Origin: Calamus simplicifolius | Taxonomy: Eukaryota; Streptophyta; Magnoliopsida; Arecales; Arecaceae | Direction: 5' to 3' | DNA: 64,000 nt | Assembly (NCBI GenBank): GCA_900491605.1 | Contig: UESW01004556.1 | Coordinates: 431,729-495,728 of the forward strand | Shown: positions 11,206 to 22,183 of the stretch, piece after piece | Position numbering within the stretch: position 1 is the first letter of the stretch | Layout of the letters: every line of letters begins with the position of its first letter | The notes under the pieces: generated by a model | The model's input: the letters and a program-made list of their open reading frames with translations, nothing else | Told to the model about the DNA's origin: nothing | The model's database searches: none | Position numbers and translations under genes: made by a program

Positions 11206-12703
11206 TATGAGGGCAGAGGTAGATCTACCGACGACAGTTTGGAGTGAGCAGGACGTAGTTTGGATCCTGCGACATCAGATCACATGAGCGTCGGAGATGG
11301 AGAGTTTGGATCTCCAGCAGAGGCGCAGCCTTCGATCTCTGCAGCAGTATTACCATCCAGCCGATCGGCACAGACCTCCGAGAGTTCTTCCACCATCGGC
11401 CGCACTGTACTTAGACTTGATGCTCATGGGATGTAAGTATACTAATTAAAAATATTTGTTTATGTTTTTAAGTCATTTACTTATAAACTTGCATTTTTTT
11501 AACAGATTCATTGAGCAGCATCATGTATCCAGCCACATCAGCGCCGTTTTTCAGAGGCGTGCAGATCCCAGTGGCTACGATTGGCGCCACGTATCTCCAG
11601 CCACGAGGGAGTTTTATTTTTCTGAGTTTCAGGTAAACTTATTAAATACAATTTATCAGTGATATAAATTCTTAAACTTAATAAATTCAGAAACTAACTG
11701 TTTATTTTAATGCAGAAAAAGTTTACGTGGGATCCTGCCAGCCATGATGCCATTAGGGCAGCATGGGAGGCTCTGACGCGACGCCGATACTCCGACATGC
11801 TTCATCGTTGGAGGTCATCGGGTCAGCGTCCTGCGCACGTGCCAGAGGGTATTTGGCACGAGTGGCAGCAGGCCTGGGAGTCCGATGGCTGGCGCAGGAG
11901 GTCCGCATCAGCCAGCACGAACCGCCGATCTGAGAAGGGCGGTCCTGGCACGGGTCTCTCCCGTCATACTTCGGGCTCCATTTCGATTCAGGAGCACAGA
12001 CGGCGTATGGTAAGAAAACATAAATATTTTAATTACTATTTTAGTTATTTACAAATATTTGTATTAATATCATTTTTTTTATTGTTATAGACTGAGCAGG
12101 AGGGCGGAGATCCTGGTGAGTTTCGTCTATTCAGGGCGACACACACCAGGAGGGACGGCTCCTGGGTCGACACGCGATCACGGGAGGTTGCGGTAAGAAA
12201 TTAGATTTATGTAGTATCTGTTTAATTTCTAAAATTTTATTCGAGAAATTTATTAACTCATTTATTGTTGATTTCATAATTTCAAGACACGAGTCGAGGA
12301 GCTTCGCTCCCAGGCATCGCAGGTCGACTCTACTGATGGGGAGACGCCCGTCGAACTCTCAGCAGAGGAGAGTCGACGTGTATTTTTGGAGGCTGTTGGT
12401 GCCCAGCCACGAGACCGCAGGGTCTATGGTCTGGGCACTAGAGCTTCTACATTTTTTCCCCATCAGGCCTCCAGCTCGCGAGTTCCTGCTGATCTTCCTC
12501 CCGAGCGTTTATAGGAGCTTCGCAGATCTATTGCAGAGGAGATTCGCCAGAAGGTCGAGCAGGATTTTGAGGATCGTATGCGAGGCCGGGATCAGGAGGT
12601 TGCAGACATGCGAGATGAGATGCATTATTTACGGGATATGGTTAGCCGCTTGTCGCAGAGTCTTCAACCTCCACAGCCTCCACGTGATCGTTCAGATTCT
12701 TGA
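11206..12703 (+). pseudogene. Transposase_24 family protein of CACTA element (TNPA-like), one in-frame stop
   Basis: Five exons with GT-AG introns: about 11206-11432, 11506-11632, 11716-12009, 12091-12192 and 12287-12703. The spliced frame contains RRADPSGYDWRHVSPATREF, FTWDPASHDAIRAAWE, YSDMLHRWR, IWHEWQQAW, GSISIQEHRRRM, then VFLEAVGAQPRDRRVYGLGT and a C-terminal coiled-coil (RSIAEEIRQKVEQDF through DEMHYLRDMV). These are the hallmarks of the plant En/Spm Transposase_24 family, whose members bind subterminal repeats. A TAG at 12512-12514 interrupts the last exon before the coiled-coil. The start of exon 1 is uncertain. It lies directly downstream of the TNP2 gene in the same orientation. 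Confidence 0.8.
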
Positions 12704-12859
12704 TGTATTTTTTTTCTTTTTTTATGTTGTAAAAACTTCAAAATTTTAATATATAAATTATTTTTGAAATATATTGTTTGGATTGAGTGAAAAATATTTG
12801 TATCAATATTTAGATTTAGCGAAATTGAATTAACCGTTTTAATTTTTAATCATTTAAAT

Positions 12860-13525
12860 ATTTTTAAAAAAAAATTTGCGATGCATTAGCGACTGATATT
12901 GGATCGCTAATATTTTTAAAATATTATTATTAAATATTGCGACGTAATGACCTGGCATCGCAATAATTTAAAATAAATTTAATAGCGACGCATTAGCGAC
13001 TAAAATTGAGTCGCTATTTTATCTTAAAAATTTTTAATAAATATTGCGACGCAATTACCTTGCATCGCAATATTTTAAAATAATTTTTATTTGCGACGCA
13101 TTAACGACTCACATTGCGTCGCTATTATAAAATTATTATTATTAAATATTGTGACGCAGCTGGATGAGTCGCAATATTGCGACCCAATTTAGTGCATCGC
13201 AATATTTAATAATAAATTTTTTTAAAAATTAATTTTAAATATTGCGACGCAATTTAGTGCATCGCAATATTTAATAATAATTTTTTTAAAAAAATTTATT
13301 TTTAAATTTAGCGACGCATTTGCATGCGTCGCAATATGCGACACAATGTAGCGTCACAAGAGCGTCGCAGAGAGTCGCAATATTGCGACGCAATTGCGAC
13401 AAAAGGGTATTGCGATGGACAGTTGAGCGATGCCCTCGTTGCGTCGCTATTGCATCGCAATAGCACGTTTAGCGACGCAATTGCGATGCATTTGGGCGTC
13501 GTAATATTTTAATTATCTTGTAGTG
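12860..13525 (+). repeat. CACTA subterminal repeat block (GCGACGCA units)
   Basis: The motif (T)GCGACGCA and its inverse TGCGTCGC recur more than fifteen times, spaced by AT-rich stretches such as TATTTAATAATAAATT, becoming dense after 13300. The block ends at the TIR. Placement and density fit binding sites for the element's own Transposase_24 protein; binding is inferred from family knowledge. Confidence 0.8.
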
Positions 13526-13993
13526 TATAATCATCATCGTTACATGACTATATATAACCCATCCCCATGATGGCCACCAAAATAAAACCAACACCACACA
13601 TGAACCGGTGCCTTATTATATGGATAATAAACCCTAAAAAACTCCCTTGAACCAATCCACACCTTGGGCCCAAACCCAGCCCAATGATAGACTAGCCCCC
13701 TCAAGACCCAACAACCTGGCCTTAACCCTGTGGAGCCTACAAACCTCCACCCTAGGATTTAAGCTTTGGAGTACCACACCAGGCTCTACAGTTCCAGCAA
13801 TTCTATCAGCGAGCTCACAATCGTGCGATCTCAGGTCTCCAAGCTTGTCATAATCTGGAGAGAAAGCCCTCTGAGATCACATCGCTTGAGAGGCCAACAT
13901 GCCTAGATGCATTAGAGTGCTTCTTGCTTGGGCACATGCCTAGGGAGCTTGGCTTTCTCTCAGCTCCAAATGCTTAAATTCTCTCTCATCTTC
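13526..13993. other. Unassigned DNA between CACTA and MITE cluster
   Basis: CCA- and CCC-rich sequence with no recognisable gene, possibly a fragment of an unrecognised LTR. The 68-residue frame at 13647-13853 shows no family features. Confidence 0.35.
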
Positions 13994-14002
13994 AAGTGTT
14001 TA

Positions 14003-14300
14003 AGGTAGTATTTGATATGAGGGATAAGGAAGGATATCCCCTGGATATACCCTCTTATTCCCAAATGCTATACCTAGAGGGGATAGGTCTAAAAAAGTTT
14101 AACCAGAGGGGATAACCTATGTTAAACATGGGTTATTCCCTGAACTTATTCCCTAGAGAACCCAGGAACAACTAAAGTTATCCCTTGATGGCAGACTTGT
14201 AATTTTAAAAAGATACTTATTCCCTTAGCTATCCCCTGGATAAATGCCATCCTGTATATTTATTTATTAGGGATAGCTTTTGGGCTATCAAAAACTACCT
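14003..14300 (+). mobile_element. hAT-like MITE, copy 1 (298 bp), nested
   Basis: Left terminus AGGTAGTATTTGATATGAGG and right terminus GGCTATCAAAAACTACCT are imperfect inverted repeats. The element is flanked on both sides by AAGTGTTTA (13994-14002 and 14301-14309), an 8- or 9-bp target duplication. The body is built of GGGATA/TATCCC words and has no coding capacity. The sequence after its right TSD is the start of copy 2, so copy 1 appears to have jumped into the terminus of a relative. Confidence 0.7.
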
Positions 14301-14593
14301 AAGTGTTTAATATGAAGGATAAGGGGGATATCCAGGGAATATCCTCCCTTATCCCCTGGATATCCATCCTTATCCCCAAATGCTTTAGCTAAAGGGGATA
14401 GGTCTGAAAAAGTTTAACCAAAAACATGGGTTATCCCCTGAACTTATTCCCTAGGGAACCCAGGAACAACTAAAGTTATCCCTTGATGGCAGACTTGTAA
14501 TTTTAAAAATGTGCTTATTCCCTCAGCTATCCGCTGGATAAATGCTATCCTGTACATTTATCCAGGAATAGCTTTGGGGTATCAAACACTACC
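14301..14593 (+). mobile_element. hAT-like MITE, copy 2, host of copy 1
   Basis: Starts AAGTGTTTAATATGAAGGATA, aligning with the terminus of copy 1 minus its first few bases, and ends at 14580-14593 in TATCAAACACTACC. The body shares long identical phrases with copy 1 (for example 'aagttatcccttgatggcag' and 'acttgtaattttaaaaa'). Its missing first bases may lie before 13994. Confidence 0.65.
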
Positions 14594-14667
14594 GGGTTTC
14601 ATTATTGGCAGTTGGGGTAAGTCCTGATCCTTGTCGACTTGATCCAGGTTGAAGAGGCTCTGAAACT

Positions 14668-15000
14668 AAGGTAGTGTTTGATAGAAAAAATATTATCCAT
14701 GGATAAGTGTACGGGATAGAGTTTGTCCCCTAGCTATCCCTAGGATATCTCTTGGCTATCCCATTGATCATATCAAATGCAAAAGATAAATCCATAGGAT
14801 AACCTTTTTTTACTCTTATTTGGAGGGATAACCAGCTATTCCTGCATTTTCAAGGGAATAAATTGAGGGGATATCCCATGGTTAACCATGGTTAACCATG
14901 GATTATCCCTTTGGTTAACTTTATTCTCAGCTATCCCTTATAGTTATGGCTTTTGGGAATAAGAGATATCCCCTCTTATCCCCTATTTCAAACACTAGCT
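14668..15000 (+). mobile_element. hAT-like MITE, copy 3 (diverged)
   Basis: Begins AAGGTAGTGTTTGATAG and ends about 15000 in TTTCAAACACTAGCT, an imperfect inverse. It has the same GGGATA/TATCCC composition but a different internal sequence, including three tandem 'atggttaacc' words at 14877-14910. No convincing target duplication was found. Non-coding. Confidence 0.6.
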
Positions 15001-15052
15001 AAGCATTACCATAGGATGTGATTCTGTAGCTGAAGAAGGCGAATTTAGTGAA

Positions 15053-15283
15053 GCTAGTTTGAAGCACTCCGATCACCCGCAATAACATAGGGAGGGTTCC
15101 TACCACCATCTAATCGAGGGAAGCCGAGGCCATCAAGCTGACGACGACCATGACCATCATGCACATCGCCCCTTCTGTCAACTTGAAAAGAAAGACCAAG
15201 AAACATAGCACCAGATTGGCTAAGTCCTACTAAACTGCGGGCCTGAAGAAGATGCACATCTGGGAGGAAAGTTATGCAATCTG
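15053..15283 (-). other. Duplicated host fragment, left copy
   Basis: Bases 15099-15283 are nearly identical to 20410-20594 on the other side of the Copia element. The minus strand is open in more than one frame: one gives HLLQARSLVGLSQSGAMF, another NFPPRCASSSGPQFSRT, which has transit-peptide-like composition. I do not recognise the protein. It may be the first exon of a host gene or non-coding single-copy DNA. The segment beyond 15283 does not match the right copy. Confidence 0.45.
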
Positions 15284-15299
15284 TTGAGTCCTACTAAAC

Positions 15300-15765
15300 T
15301 GTTGGAATATTAAACTTATTTAATGCACTCTTGAAAGACTAAAGGCTTCATGGGAGAAAGGAAGAGTCACTCTTGAAAAGATCAAAGGCTTCATGGGAGA
15401 AAGGAAGAGTCACTCTTGAAAAGACCAAAAGCTTCATGGGAGAAAGGAAGAGTCATTTTAAAAAGATAAGATGGTTCAGAAATTTAAAATTGACTCTTAG
15501 TATTTTGTAATTGACTCTTAATTTTCTGCAAATGTCTTTTAGTTTTTCTATGCATGTATTAAATAGTGGTATATGAAAGGACATCTAGATGTTTATAAAT
15601 ATGGGAGGTGTTTGCCCATGAAATGAAGAAGTAGAAGATGATGATGATGATGAAAAAATAGAGAGAGACCCAAAAGTTGTATTCCCTCTAATATATAGTA
15701 TCATTTTTCTTATTGAAAGAATCCTCCACTTTCGTCAATCTTGTGTGCCCACCTTGTTTCCAACA
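15300..15765 (+). repeat. 5' LTR of Copia element
   Basis: Starts TGTTGGAATATTAAAC and ends CCAACA, 466 bp. It contains a 43-bp unit repeated three times (about 15340-15466, 'cttcatgggagaaaggaaga' core), a TATA-like TATAAAT at 15594-15600 and a GAT trinucleotide run near 15636. The PBS follows immediately. Confidence 0.9.
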
Positions 15766-15767
15766 AG

Positions 15768-15779
15768 TGGTATCAGAGC
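15768..15779 (+). promoter_or_regulatory. Primer binding site (initiator Met tRNA type)
   Basis: TGGTATCAGAGC two bases after the LTR end is the classical plant Copia PBS complementary to the 3' end of initiator methionine tRNA. Confidence 0.95.
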
Positions 15780-15814
15780 CTTTTTTTTTTTTGAGAGGAC
15801 CAATCTTGAGGGAG

Positions 15815-16816
15815 ATGGCCAACGATGGTGTGCATATTCAAGTTCCTAAGCTTACTAAGGAGAACTATGGGAATTGGTGTATCCAAATGAAGTCCTTATT
15901 TGGCTCACAAGATCTATGGGAAATTGTTCAAGATGGCTACACCGAGCCTACAGCAGAGCAAGAAAGAGGGTACAATCAAGCACAAAAAGATACTTTAAGG
16001 GGCTTAAGGAGAAGAGACAAAAAATCTTTGTTCCAATTATATCAAGCTTTAGATGAGGTGACATTTGAGAGAATTGCTGAAGCAACCTCTGCAAATCAAG
16101 CTTGGGATACTCTCTCTACTATCTTTAAAGGAGAAGAAAAGGTGAAGCGAATTCGGCTTCAACAATTGCGAGAAGAATTTGAAGTCACCACCATGAAGGA
16201 GACGGAAAATATATTTGACTACTTCTCTCGGATATTGGTTATTGTAAACCAATTGAAGAGAAATGGAGAGAAGGTAGAAGATGTTCGAGTGGTGGAGAAG
16301 ATACTTCGGTATTTAACATCGAGGTTTGAGCATGTTGTTGTCGCCATTGAAGAAGCTAATGATGTTGATACACTCTCCATCAATGCGTTGATGGGCAAAC
16401 TTCAAATTCATGAACAAAAGATGCAAAAGAAAAATGAAGCACATAATACGGAGCAAATACTTCAATCCAAGGTGGAGGCAAAAGATCAAAAAGAGAAAGA
16501 TCAAGGGCTTCAATTGGCCTATAGTAACAAAAGAGATGACGGCAACAACTATCATGGTGGCCGTGGTGGCAGAAGCAACTACCGTGGTCGTGGTCGAAGC
16601 CATGGCCGTGGTCAAAGAAGCTATAATGATGGAGGAGGCCAAAGCTTAAATTTCAACAATGAAAGAGGTGGCAGAAGAGGTGGACGTGGACGAGGTAGAA
16701 GATCAATTGGAGGTCGTAACCAATCAAGATCCAATGTTCAATGCTATAATTGTCAAAAATATGGACACTATAGCTATGAGTGTTGGAACAATAAGCAAAG
16801 CAACAACATTGGATAG
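15815..16816 (+). CDS. gag: Copia Gag
   Basis: The ATG at 15815 (MANDGVHIQVPKLTKENYGN) is the first in frame after the PBS and gives the standard Copia Gag N-terminus. The middle is the UBN2-type capsid domain (WDTLSTIFKGEEKVKRIRLQ, then LREEFEV and ILRYLTSRFEHVV). A Gly/Arg-rich RNA-binding stretch lies at about residues 255-310, followed by the CCHC zinc knuckle CYNCQKYGHYSYEC. The frame ends at TAG 16814-16816, where an intact element would read on into protease. The open frame begins at 15713 but the extra residues lie in the LTR and PBS. Length is normal for a Copia Gag. Confidence 0.85.
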   Translation: MANDGVHIQVPKLTKENYGNWCIQMKSLFGSQDLWEIVQDGYTEPTAEQERGYNQAQKDTLRGLRRRDKKSLFQLYQALDEVTFERIAEATSANQAWDTLSTIFKGEEKVKRIRLQQLREEFEVTTMKETENIFDYFSRILVIVNQLKRNGEKVEDVRVVEKILRYLTSRFEHVVVAIEEANDVDTLSINALMGKLQIHEQKMQKKNEAHNTEQILQSKVEAKDQKEKDQGLQLAYSNKRDDGNNYHGGRGGRSNYRGRGRSHGRGQRSYNDGGGQSLNFNNERGGRRGGRGRGRRSIGGRNQSRSNVQCYNCQKYGHYSYECWNNKQSNNIG

Positions 16817-19800
16817 AACAACCAAGAAGGAGAACCGACACTTCTTTTGTCATGCCAAGAAGATGGAGACTTGAAGAATATATGGTTTCTTGACTCAGGA
16901 GCCTCAAATCATATGTGTGGAAGAAAAGAGCTATTTGTGGAATTGCAAGAAGGAGAATTTTGTGATGTGAAGTTTGGGGATCTCTCCAAAGCTCCTATCA
17001 AAGGAAGAGGTAAAATCATGATTTGGCAAAAGAATGGTAAACCTGATTTCATTTCCAATGTTTATTATGTGCCAAGTTTGAAGAGTAATATTCTAAGTAT
17101 TGGCCAACTGTTAGAGAAGGGTTATGCAATTCATATGGAAGGACTATCTCTAACTCTAAAAGATTGGAATGGAAAGCTGATTACTCATGTCCAGATGGCG
17201 AAGAACAGGATGTTTCCTCTTATCTTAAAGACGGAAGCACAAAATTGCTTGCAAGTAGATATCAAGGACCCTTCCTGGCTTTGGCATCTCAGGTTTGGAC
17301 ATTTAAATTTTGGAAGTTTGAAATTACTATCTAATAAGGGAATGGTGAAAGGTCTTCCACACATAAATTAACCAAATGAAGTTTGTGAGAAGTGCACACT
17401 AGCTAAGCATGCAAGAGCTCCCTTCAAAAGTAGAAAATCTTGGAAAGCAACAAGACCATTACAACTAGTGCATACTGATATATGTGGACCTCTTCCAGAA
17501 TCTTGTGGTGGTAACAAATATTTTATAACATTTGTTGATGACTTTAGTAGAAAGTTGTGGGTTTATTTTCTTAAAGAAAAGTCGGCTGCACTCTTTATGT
17601 TTAAATATTTCAAAACCTTGGTTGAAAAAGAAAGTAACAATAAAGTGCAGATTTTGAGATCCGATAGAGGCGGAGAATATATGTCAAATGCCTTTAGAAG
17701 CTTTTGTGATGAAGAAGGAGTTCGACATCAATTCACCGCTCCGTACTCTCCACAACAAAATGGAGTGGCCGAGAGGAAGAATCGGACCATTCTTGACATG
17801 ACTAGAAGCATGTTGAAAGAGAAGAACCTTTCCGAGCATTTTTGGGCTGAAGGGGTGGCATGTGCAGCATATCTTATCAACCGAAGCCCAACAAAAGCCA
17901 TCAAAGGTATGACACCAGAAGAAGCTTGGAGTGGCTACAAACCAGGAGTAAGCCATATGAAGATTTTTGGGTGTATTGCCTATGCCCAAGTACCACAAGA
18001 GAAGAGGAAGAAGCTTGATGATCGAAGCCAAAAATGCATCTTCATAGGATATAGTGAGCAATCCAAAGCCTACAAATTATATAATCCAATGACAAATAAG
18101 GTCATCATCAGTCGGGATGTGATTTTCAATGAAGATGGAGTATGGGATTGGAATGGCAAAGATTCTCATATCAAATATATAACACCTTACAATGAAGCTG
18201 AGGAGAATACAAATGAGGAAGCTACTCAATCAATCTTGTCACCAGCAAGATCATCTTCATCACCACAAGTTACACCGACTTCCTCAAGAAGTTCTATAAG
18301 CCCTGAAGAGTCAACAAGAAAGTTTAGAAGTATTAGTGATCTTTATGATGAAACAGAAGAAGTTGAACAAGTTGATTTATATTGTTTATTTGCTGATATT
18401 GAACCTCTAACATTTGATGAAGCTATGCAGAAAGTTGAATGGAGAAAAGCAATGAAGAAGGAGATTCTTGCCATAGAAAATAATAATACTTGAGAGTTGA
18501 CTTCACTTCCAAAGGACAAAAGGCGATAGGCATCAAATGGGTGTATAAAGTGAAGCGCACTACTAATGGAGAGGTAGAAAAATATAAAGCTTGTTTGGTT
18601 GCCAAAGGCTACAAGCAAAAGAAAGGGCTCGACTATGACGAAGTTTTCGCGCCTGTAGCCCATTTTGATTCAATAAAGCTCATTTTCTCACTTGCATCTC
18701 ATCACAAGTGGAAAATATATCAAATGGATGTAAAGTCGGCATTTCTCAATGGCTACCTTGAAGAAGAAGTCTATATTGAGCAACCCGAGGGCTATATCCA
18801 TAAAGGCATGGAAGATAAAGTGTACAAGTTACACAAAGCTTTGTATGGATTAAAGCAAGCACCGAGAGCTTGGAATGCTCGAATTGATCACTATCTTCAA
18901 GATTGTGGTTTTAACAAATGCTCCTATGAATATGCTATTTATGTAAAGAAAAAAGGAGATGACATTTTAATTATATGTCTATATGTGGATGACTTACTTG
19001 TGACAGGTAATTGCATGGAAATGATATATGGGTTCAAAGCAACCATGAGCAAGGAGTTCGAAATGACGGGAGGAGACTTGATGTCTTATTTTCTTGGCAT
19101 TGAAGTAAGGCAAAGTGAAGATGGCATCTTCATTTCTCAAAAAGTTATGCTAGAAACATTCTACAAAAATTCAAATGGAGTGCTGCAAAGAAGTAAACAC
19201 CCTAGTTGCTTATGGAGCCAAGCTTAGTAAAGAAGGAGAAGGAAAGGAGGTGAACTCATCTCTCTTCAAAAGCCTTGTTGGAAGTCTTCGTTATCTTACT
19301 ATAAGCCGACCTGATATTGTCTATGGAGTTGGTTTGATTAGTAGATATATGGAACATCCAAAGGAGTCACACTGGATGGCAGCAAAAAGGATTCTAAGAT
19401 ACCTCAAAGGAACTCTTGATCATGGTATGTTTTATACTCATTCCAATGATGCAAGTTTAATTGGTTTTTCTGATAGTGATTGGGGAGGAGATCTTGATGA
19501 ACGGAAAAGCACTTCTGGTTATATCTTTTATTTTGGTGCTAATGCTTTTTCTTGGAGCTCAAAGAAACAATCCATTGTTGCATTATCTACATATGAAGCA
19601 GAGTATGTTGCAGCAGCATCATGTGCTTGTGAGGCCATATGGTTGCGCAACTTATTGAAAGAATTGAGTCATTCACAAAAGGAGCCTGTGAAGATATATG
19701 TTGATAATAAGTCTGCTATTGAACTAGCTAAGAATCCAGTTCAACATGGAAGAAGCAAACATATTGACACAAGATTTCATTTTCTTCGTTATCAAGTTAA

Positions 19801-19894
19801 GAAAGGTATTGTGAAGGTTGTGTACTGTAAATCAAACGAGCAAATTGTTGATATATTTACAAAATCACTCAAAAGTAAGATTTTCAAAAGCTAA
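16817..19894 (+). pseudogene. pol: Copia Pol (protease, integrase, RT, RNase H), broken
   Basis: Protease: WFLDSGASNHMC at about 16882. Integrase: zinc-binding WHLRFGHLN with CEKCTLAKH, then catalytic D in HTDICGP, D in LRSDRGGEY and E in QNGVAERKNRT (about 17280-17800). RT: WKIYQMDVKSAFLNG and LYVDDLLVTG (about 18715-19005). RNase H: SDSDWGGDLDERKSTSGY, YEAEYVAAA, VDNKSAIELAKNPVQHGRSK and FTKSLKSK. Breaks: TAG at the Gag boundary, a TAA at 17369-17371 inside the integrase zinc region, TGA in place of Trp at 18491-18493 with a frameshift in the following A-rich run, and another frameshift at about 19185. All catalytic residues are otherwise visible. A polypurine stretch lies just before the 3' LTR. 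Confidence 0.9.
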
Positions 19895-19944
19895 GAAAGA
19901 TGCTTGGAGTTATGGCACCAAGAAAAAGCAAGTTTACGGGAGGA

Positions 19945-20409
19945 TGTTGAATATTAAACTTGTTTAATGCACTCTTGAAAGACTAAAGGCTTCATGGGAG
20001 AAAGGAAGAGTCACTCTTGAAAAGATCAAAGGCTTCATGGGAGAAAGGAAGAGTCACTCTTGAAAAGACCAAAAGCTTTATGGGAGAAAGGAAGAGTCAT
20101 TTTAAAAAGATAAGATGGTTCAGAAATTTAAAATTAACTCTTAGTATTTTGTAATTGACTCTTAATTTTCTGCAAATGTCTTTTAGTTTTTCTATGCATG
20201 TATTAAATAGTGGTATATGAAAGGACATCTAGATGTTTATAAATATGGAAGGTGTTTGCCCATGAAATGAAGAAGTAGAAGAAGATGATGATGATGAAAA
20301 AATAGAGAGAGACCCAAAAGTTGTATTCCCTTTAATATATAGTATCATTTTTCTTATTGAAAGAATCCTTCACTTCCGTCAATCTTGTGTGCCCACCTTG
20401 TTTCCAATA
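19945..20409 (+). repeat. 3' LTR of Copia element
   Basis: Starts TGTTGAATATTAAAC (one G fewer than the 5' LTR) and ends CCAATA instead of CCAACA. It has the same triplicated 43-bp unit. The polypurine tract GGGAGGA is at 19938-19944. Confidence 0.9.
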
Positions 20410-20640
20410 CCTACCACCATCTAATCGAGGGAAGCCGAGGCCATCAAGCTGACGACGACCATGTGCATCATGCACATCGCCCCTTCTGTCAACTTGAAAA
20501 GAAAGACCAAGAAACATAGCACCAGATTGGCTGAGTCCTACTAAACTGCGGGCCTGAAGAAGATGCACATCAGGGAGGAAAGTTATGCAATCTGGGAGGT
20601 CGCGAGAAAGAAACTGTGTTACGTACATGGCCTGTCGAGA
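20410..20640 (-). other. Duplicated host fragment, right copy
   Basis: Bases 20410-20594 repeat 15099-15283 in the same orientation. On the minus strand the sequence continues upstream, giving an open frame from an ATG near 20725 (MKQNLEVSLAIHASISSDLS, serine-rich, organelle-targeting-like) that stops inside this copy where the left copy has Arg. The function is not recognised; a first exon of a host gene is possible. Confidence 0.4.
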
Positions 20641-22178
20641 TGATGCGCTTGAAGCTCAAGTCACTGGAAATGGAAGCATGAATTGCTAAAGAAACTTCCA
20701 GGTTTTGTTTCATTCGAAGTCCATAGATGCAACAAGATTAGTTCAATTCTCACACAGTCTAAAGATTAGAAGGGCCAGGTGACATGGAAGAAGACTTGTT
20801 GATTGCCACCCTGCTGGTGTAGCTTTTTCCGCCCCTTAAAACCGTCCTCTTCCTGTAAATTTCAAACAATTCCAGCATTCAAGCCTTTTTTTTTGGTATA
20901 TTGTTAAGTCATCCAGTTTTGTTACTGACAGCATGGAACTGAATGTTGGACAATAAGAGTGTTCAAGCTTGTCTCCAAGCTTTGGAAAATGCGGAGTGTA
21001 TAAATCAAGTGAATGTACCCCCAACCTTCTCGGGTAATGTTTTGATAGGTTTAGCCCCAGTAAAGCTTTTGATAGTAAAACTTATAAATTTTTTTAAAAA
21101 AATTATTAACTATTTAGTAACTATATTTTTATGATGACATAAAACTTTAACATTTATTTCAAAATCAAACTAAGAAATTTTTTTAGAATAAAAATGATAA
21201 AAAACATTGAATAATACTTTATCCATTAAAGCTATTAAACATTATTATTATAAACTATTTTAATATTATAATATAATAATACCATTTTAAAAAATATTAA
21301 TATATATCATATCATAGTATTATAATATAGTATAAAAATATAATATATATTATTTTACTATTATTTAATAGTTATATTATAAATATTATTAAAATTATGA
21401 TCATTATTATCTAATAATATAAATTGTGATATATTATTATAGTAGTGTTATAAAATTATATTGTTATATGATATAATAATATTATATTTGTACACTATAT
21501 TATAGTTTTATAGTATTACTATTATATTTTATTTTATATTAGATTATATTATAATATAAAATGTTATTATTCTTTTGATTCGAATTTATAACGTTTAAGT
21601 TAATAAAATTGCTTTTCAATACATTTTAAGCGGTGCTTTTAGGAATTTAAGTAAAGATTTTAATAGATTTTAGTAATGCTAGAAAATACTTTATAAAGTC
21701 ATTCAAAAATATTTTAAACCCTCCAAAAGCTCACAAGCGTTTATGCCTTGGATTCAGTCACATGAGCCTAACTGAATGCATTGTGTGTCTGAGAATCACA
21801 TTATTGTAATTAAAGTTAGTTAAGTTAAAACAAATTGAAAGTCTTTTACTGCATAAGACCAAATTGTCATCTCACTTCTTTAATTTTGAGATGATTTTTA
21901 TTGGACTAAATTGAGATAGTCTATATCTATTATGATTTTTTGCTTCGTTCCCACAATGGCGCTGGCAAAGCTTGGTCCCCTGCTCCCTGCCAAAAGAAGG
22001 AGCAAAGGAAAAGTCTTGCTACATCAAGGATAGTGCAGCTTTGCATCGTACTTGATAATTGGCGTGCGTTGCATATGTGCACATATCAAAATAGAAAAGG
22101 ATGATTTTACTTTGACACGGGCATACGTGCGCACTATGCACCAATCATCGGGATCGATGCGTGCTTGCTACACCAATG
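20641..22178. other. Unassigned DNA with AT-rich core
   Basis: No gene recognised. 21050-21560 is almost purely A/T (TATTATAATAT words). 21960-22178 is more balanced and forms the left flank of Tat element T1. Confidence 0.5.
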
Positions 22179-22183
22179 CAATC

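Larger units (their letters stand above)
9441..13525 (+). mobile_element. CACTA (En/Spm-like) transposon, 3' part
   Basis: From the gap to the terminus TATCTTGTAGTG at 13514-13525, the exact inverse of CACTACAAGATA. The segment carries in order the C-terminal exons of a TNP2-type transposase, a Transposase_24 (TNPA-like) gene and a block of GCGACGCA subterminal repeats, the standard order for plant CACTA elements. The 3-bp target duplication would be TAT at 13526-13528; its partner lies beyond or inside the gap. Stops and a frameshift in both genes mean this copy is unlikely to be autonomous. Confidence 0.85.
15300..20409 (+). mobile_element. Ty1/Copia LTR retrotransposon with both LTRs
   Basis: 5,110 bp with 5' LTR 15300-15765, PBS, gag, protease, integrase, RT, RNase H, polypurine tract and 3' LTR 19945-20409. 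Domain order PR-INT-RT-RH defines Copia. The LTRs differ at roughly ten positions by eye (about 2%), so it is fairly young. At least three stops and two frameshifts in the coding region make it non-autonomous. No normal 5-bp TSD is present: TAAAC precedes the left LTR and CCTAC follows the right one. Confidence 0.9.
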
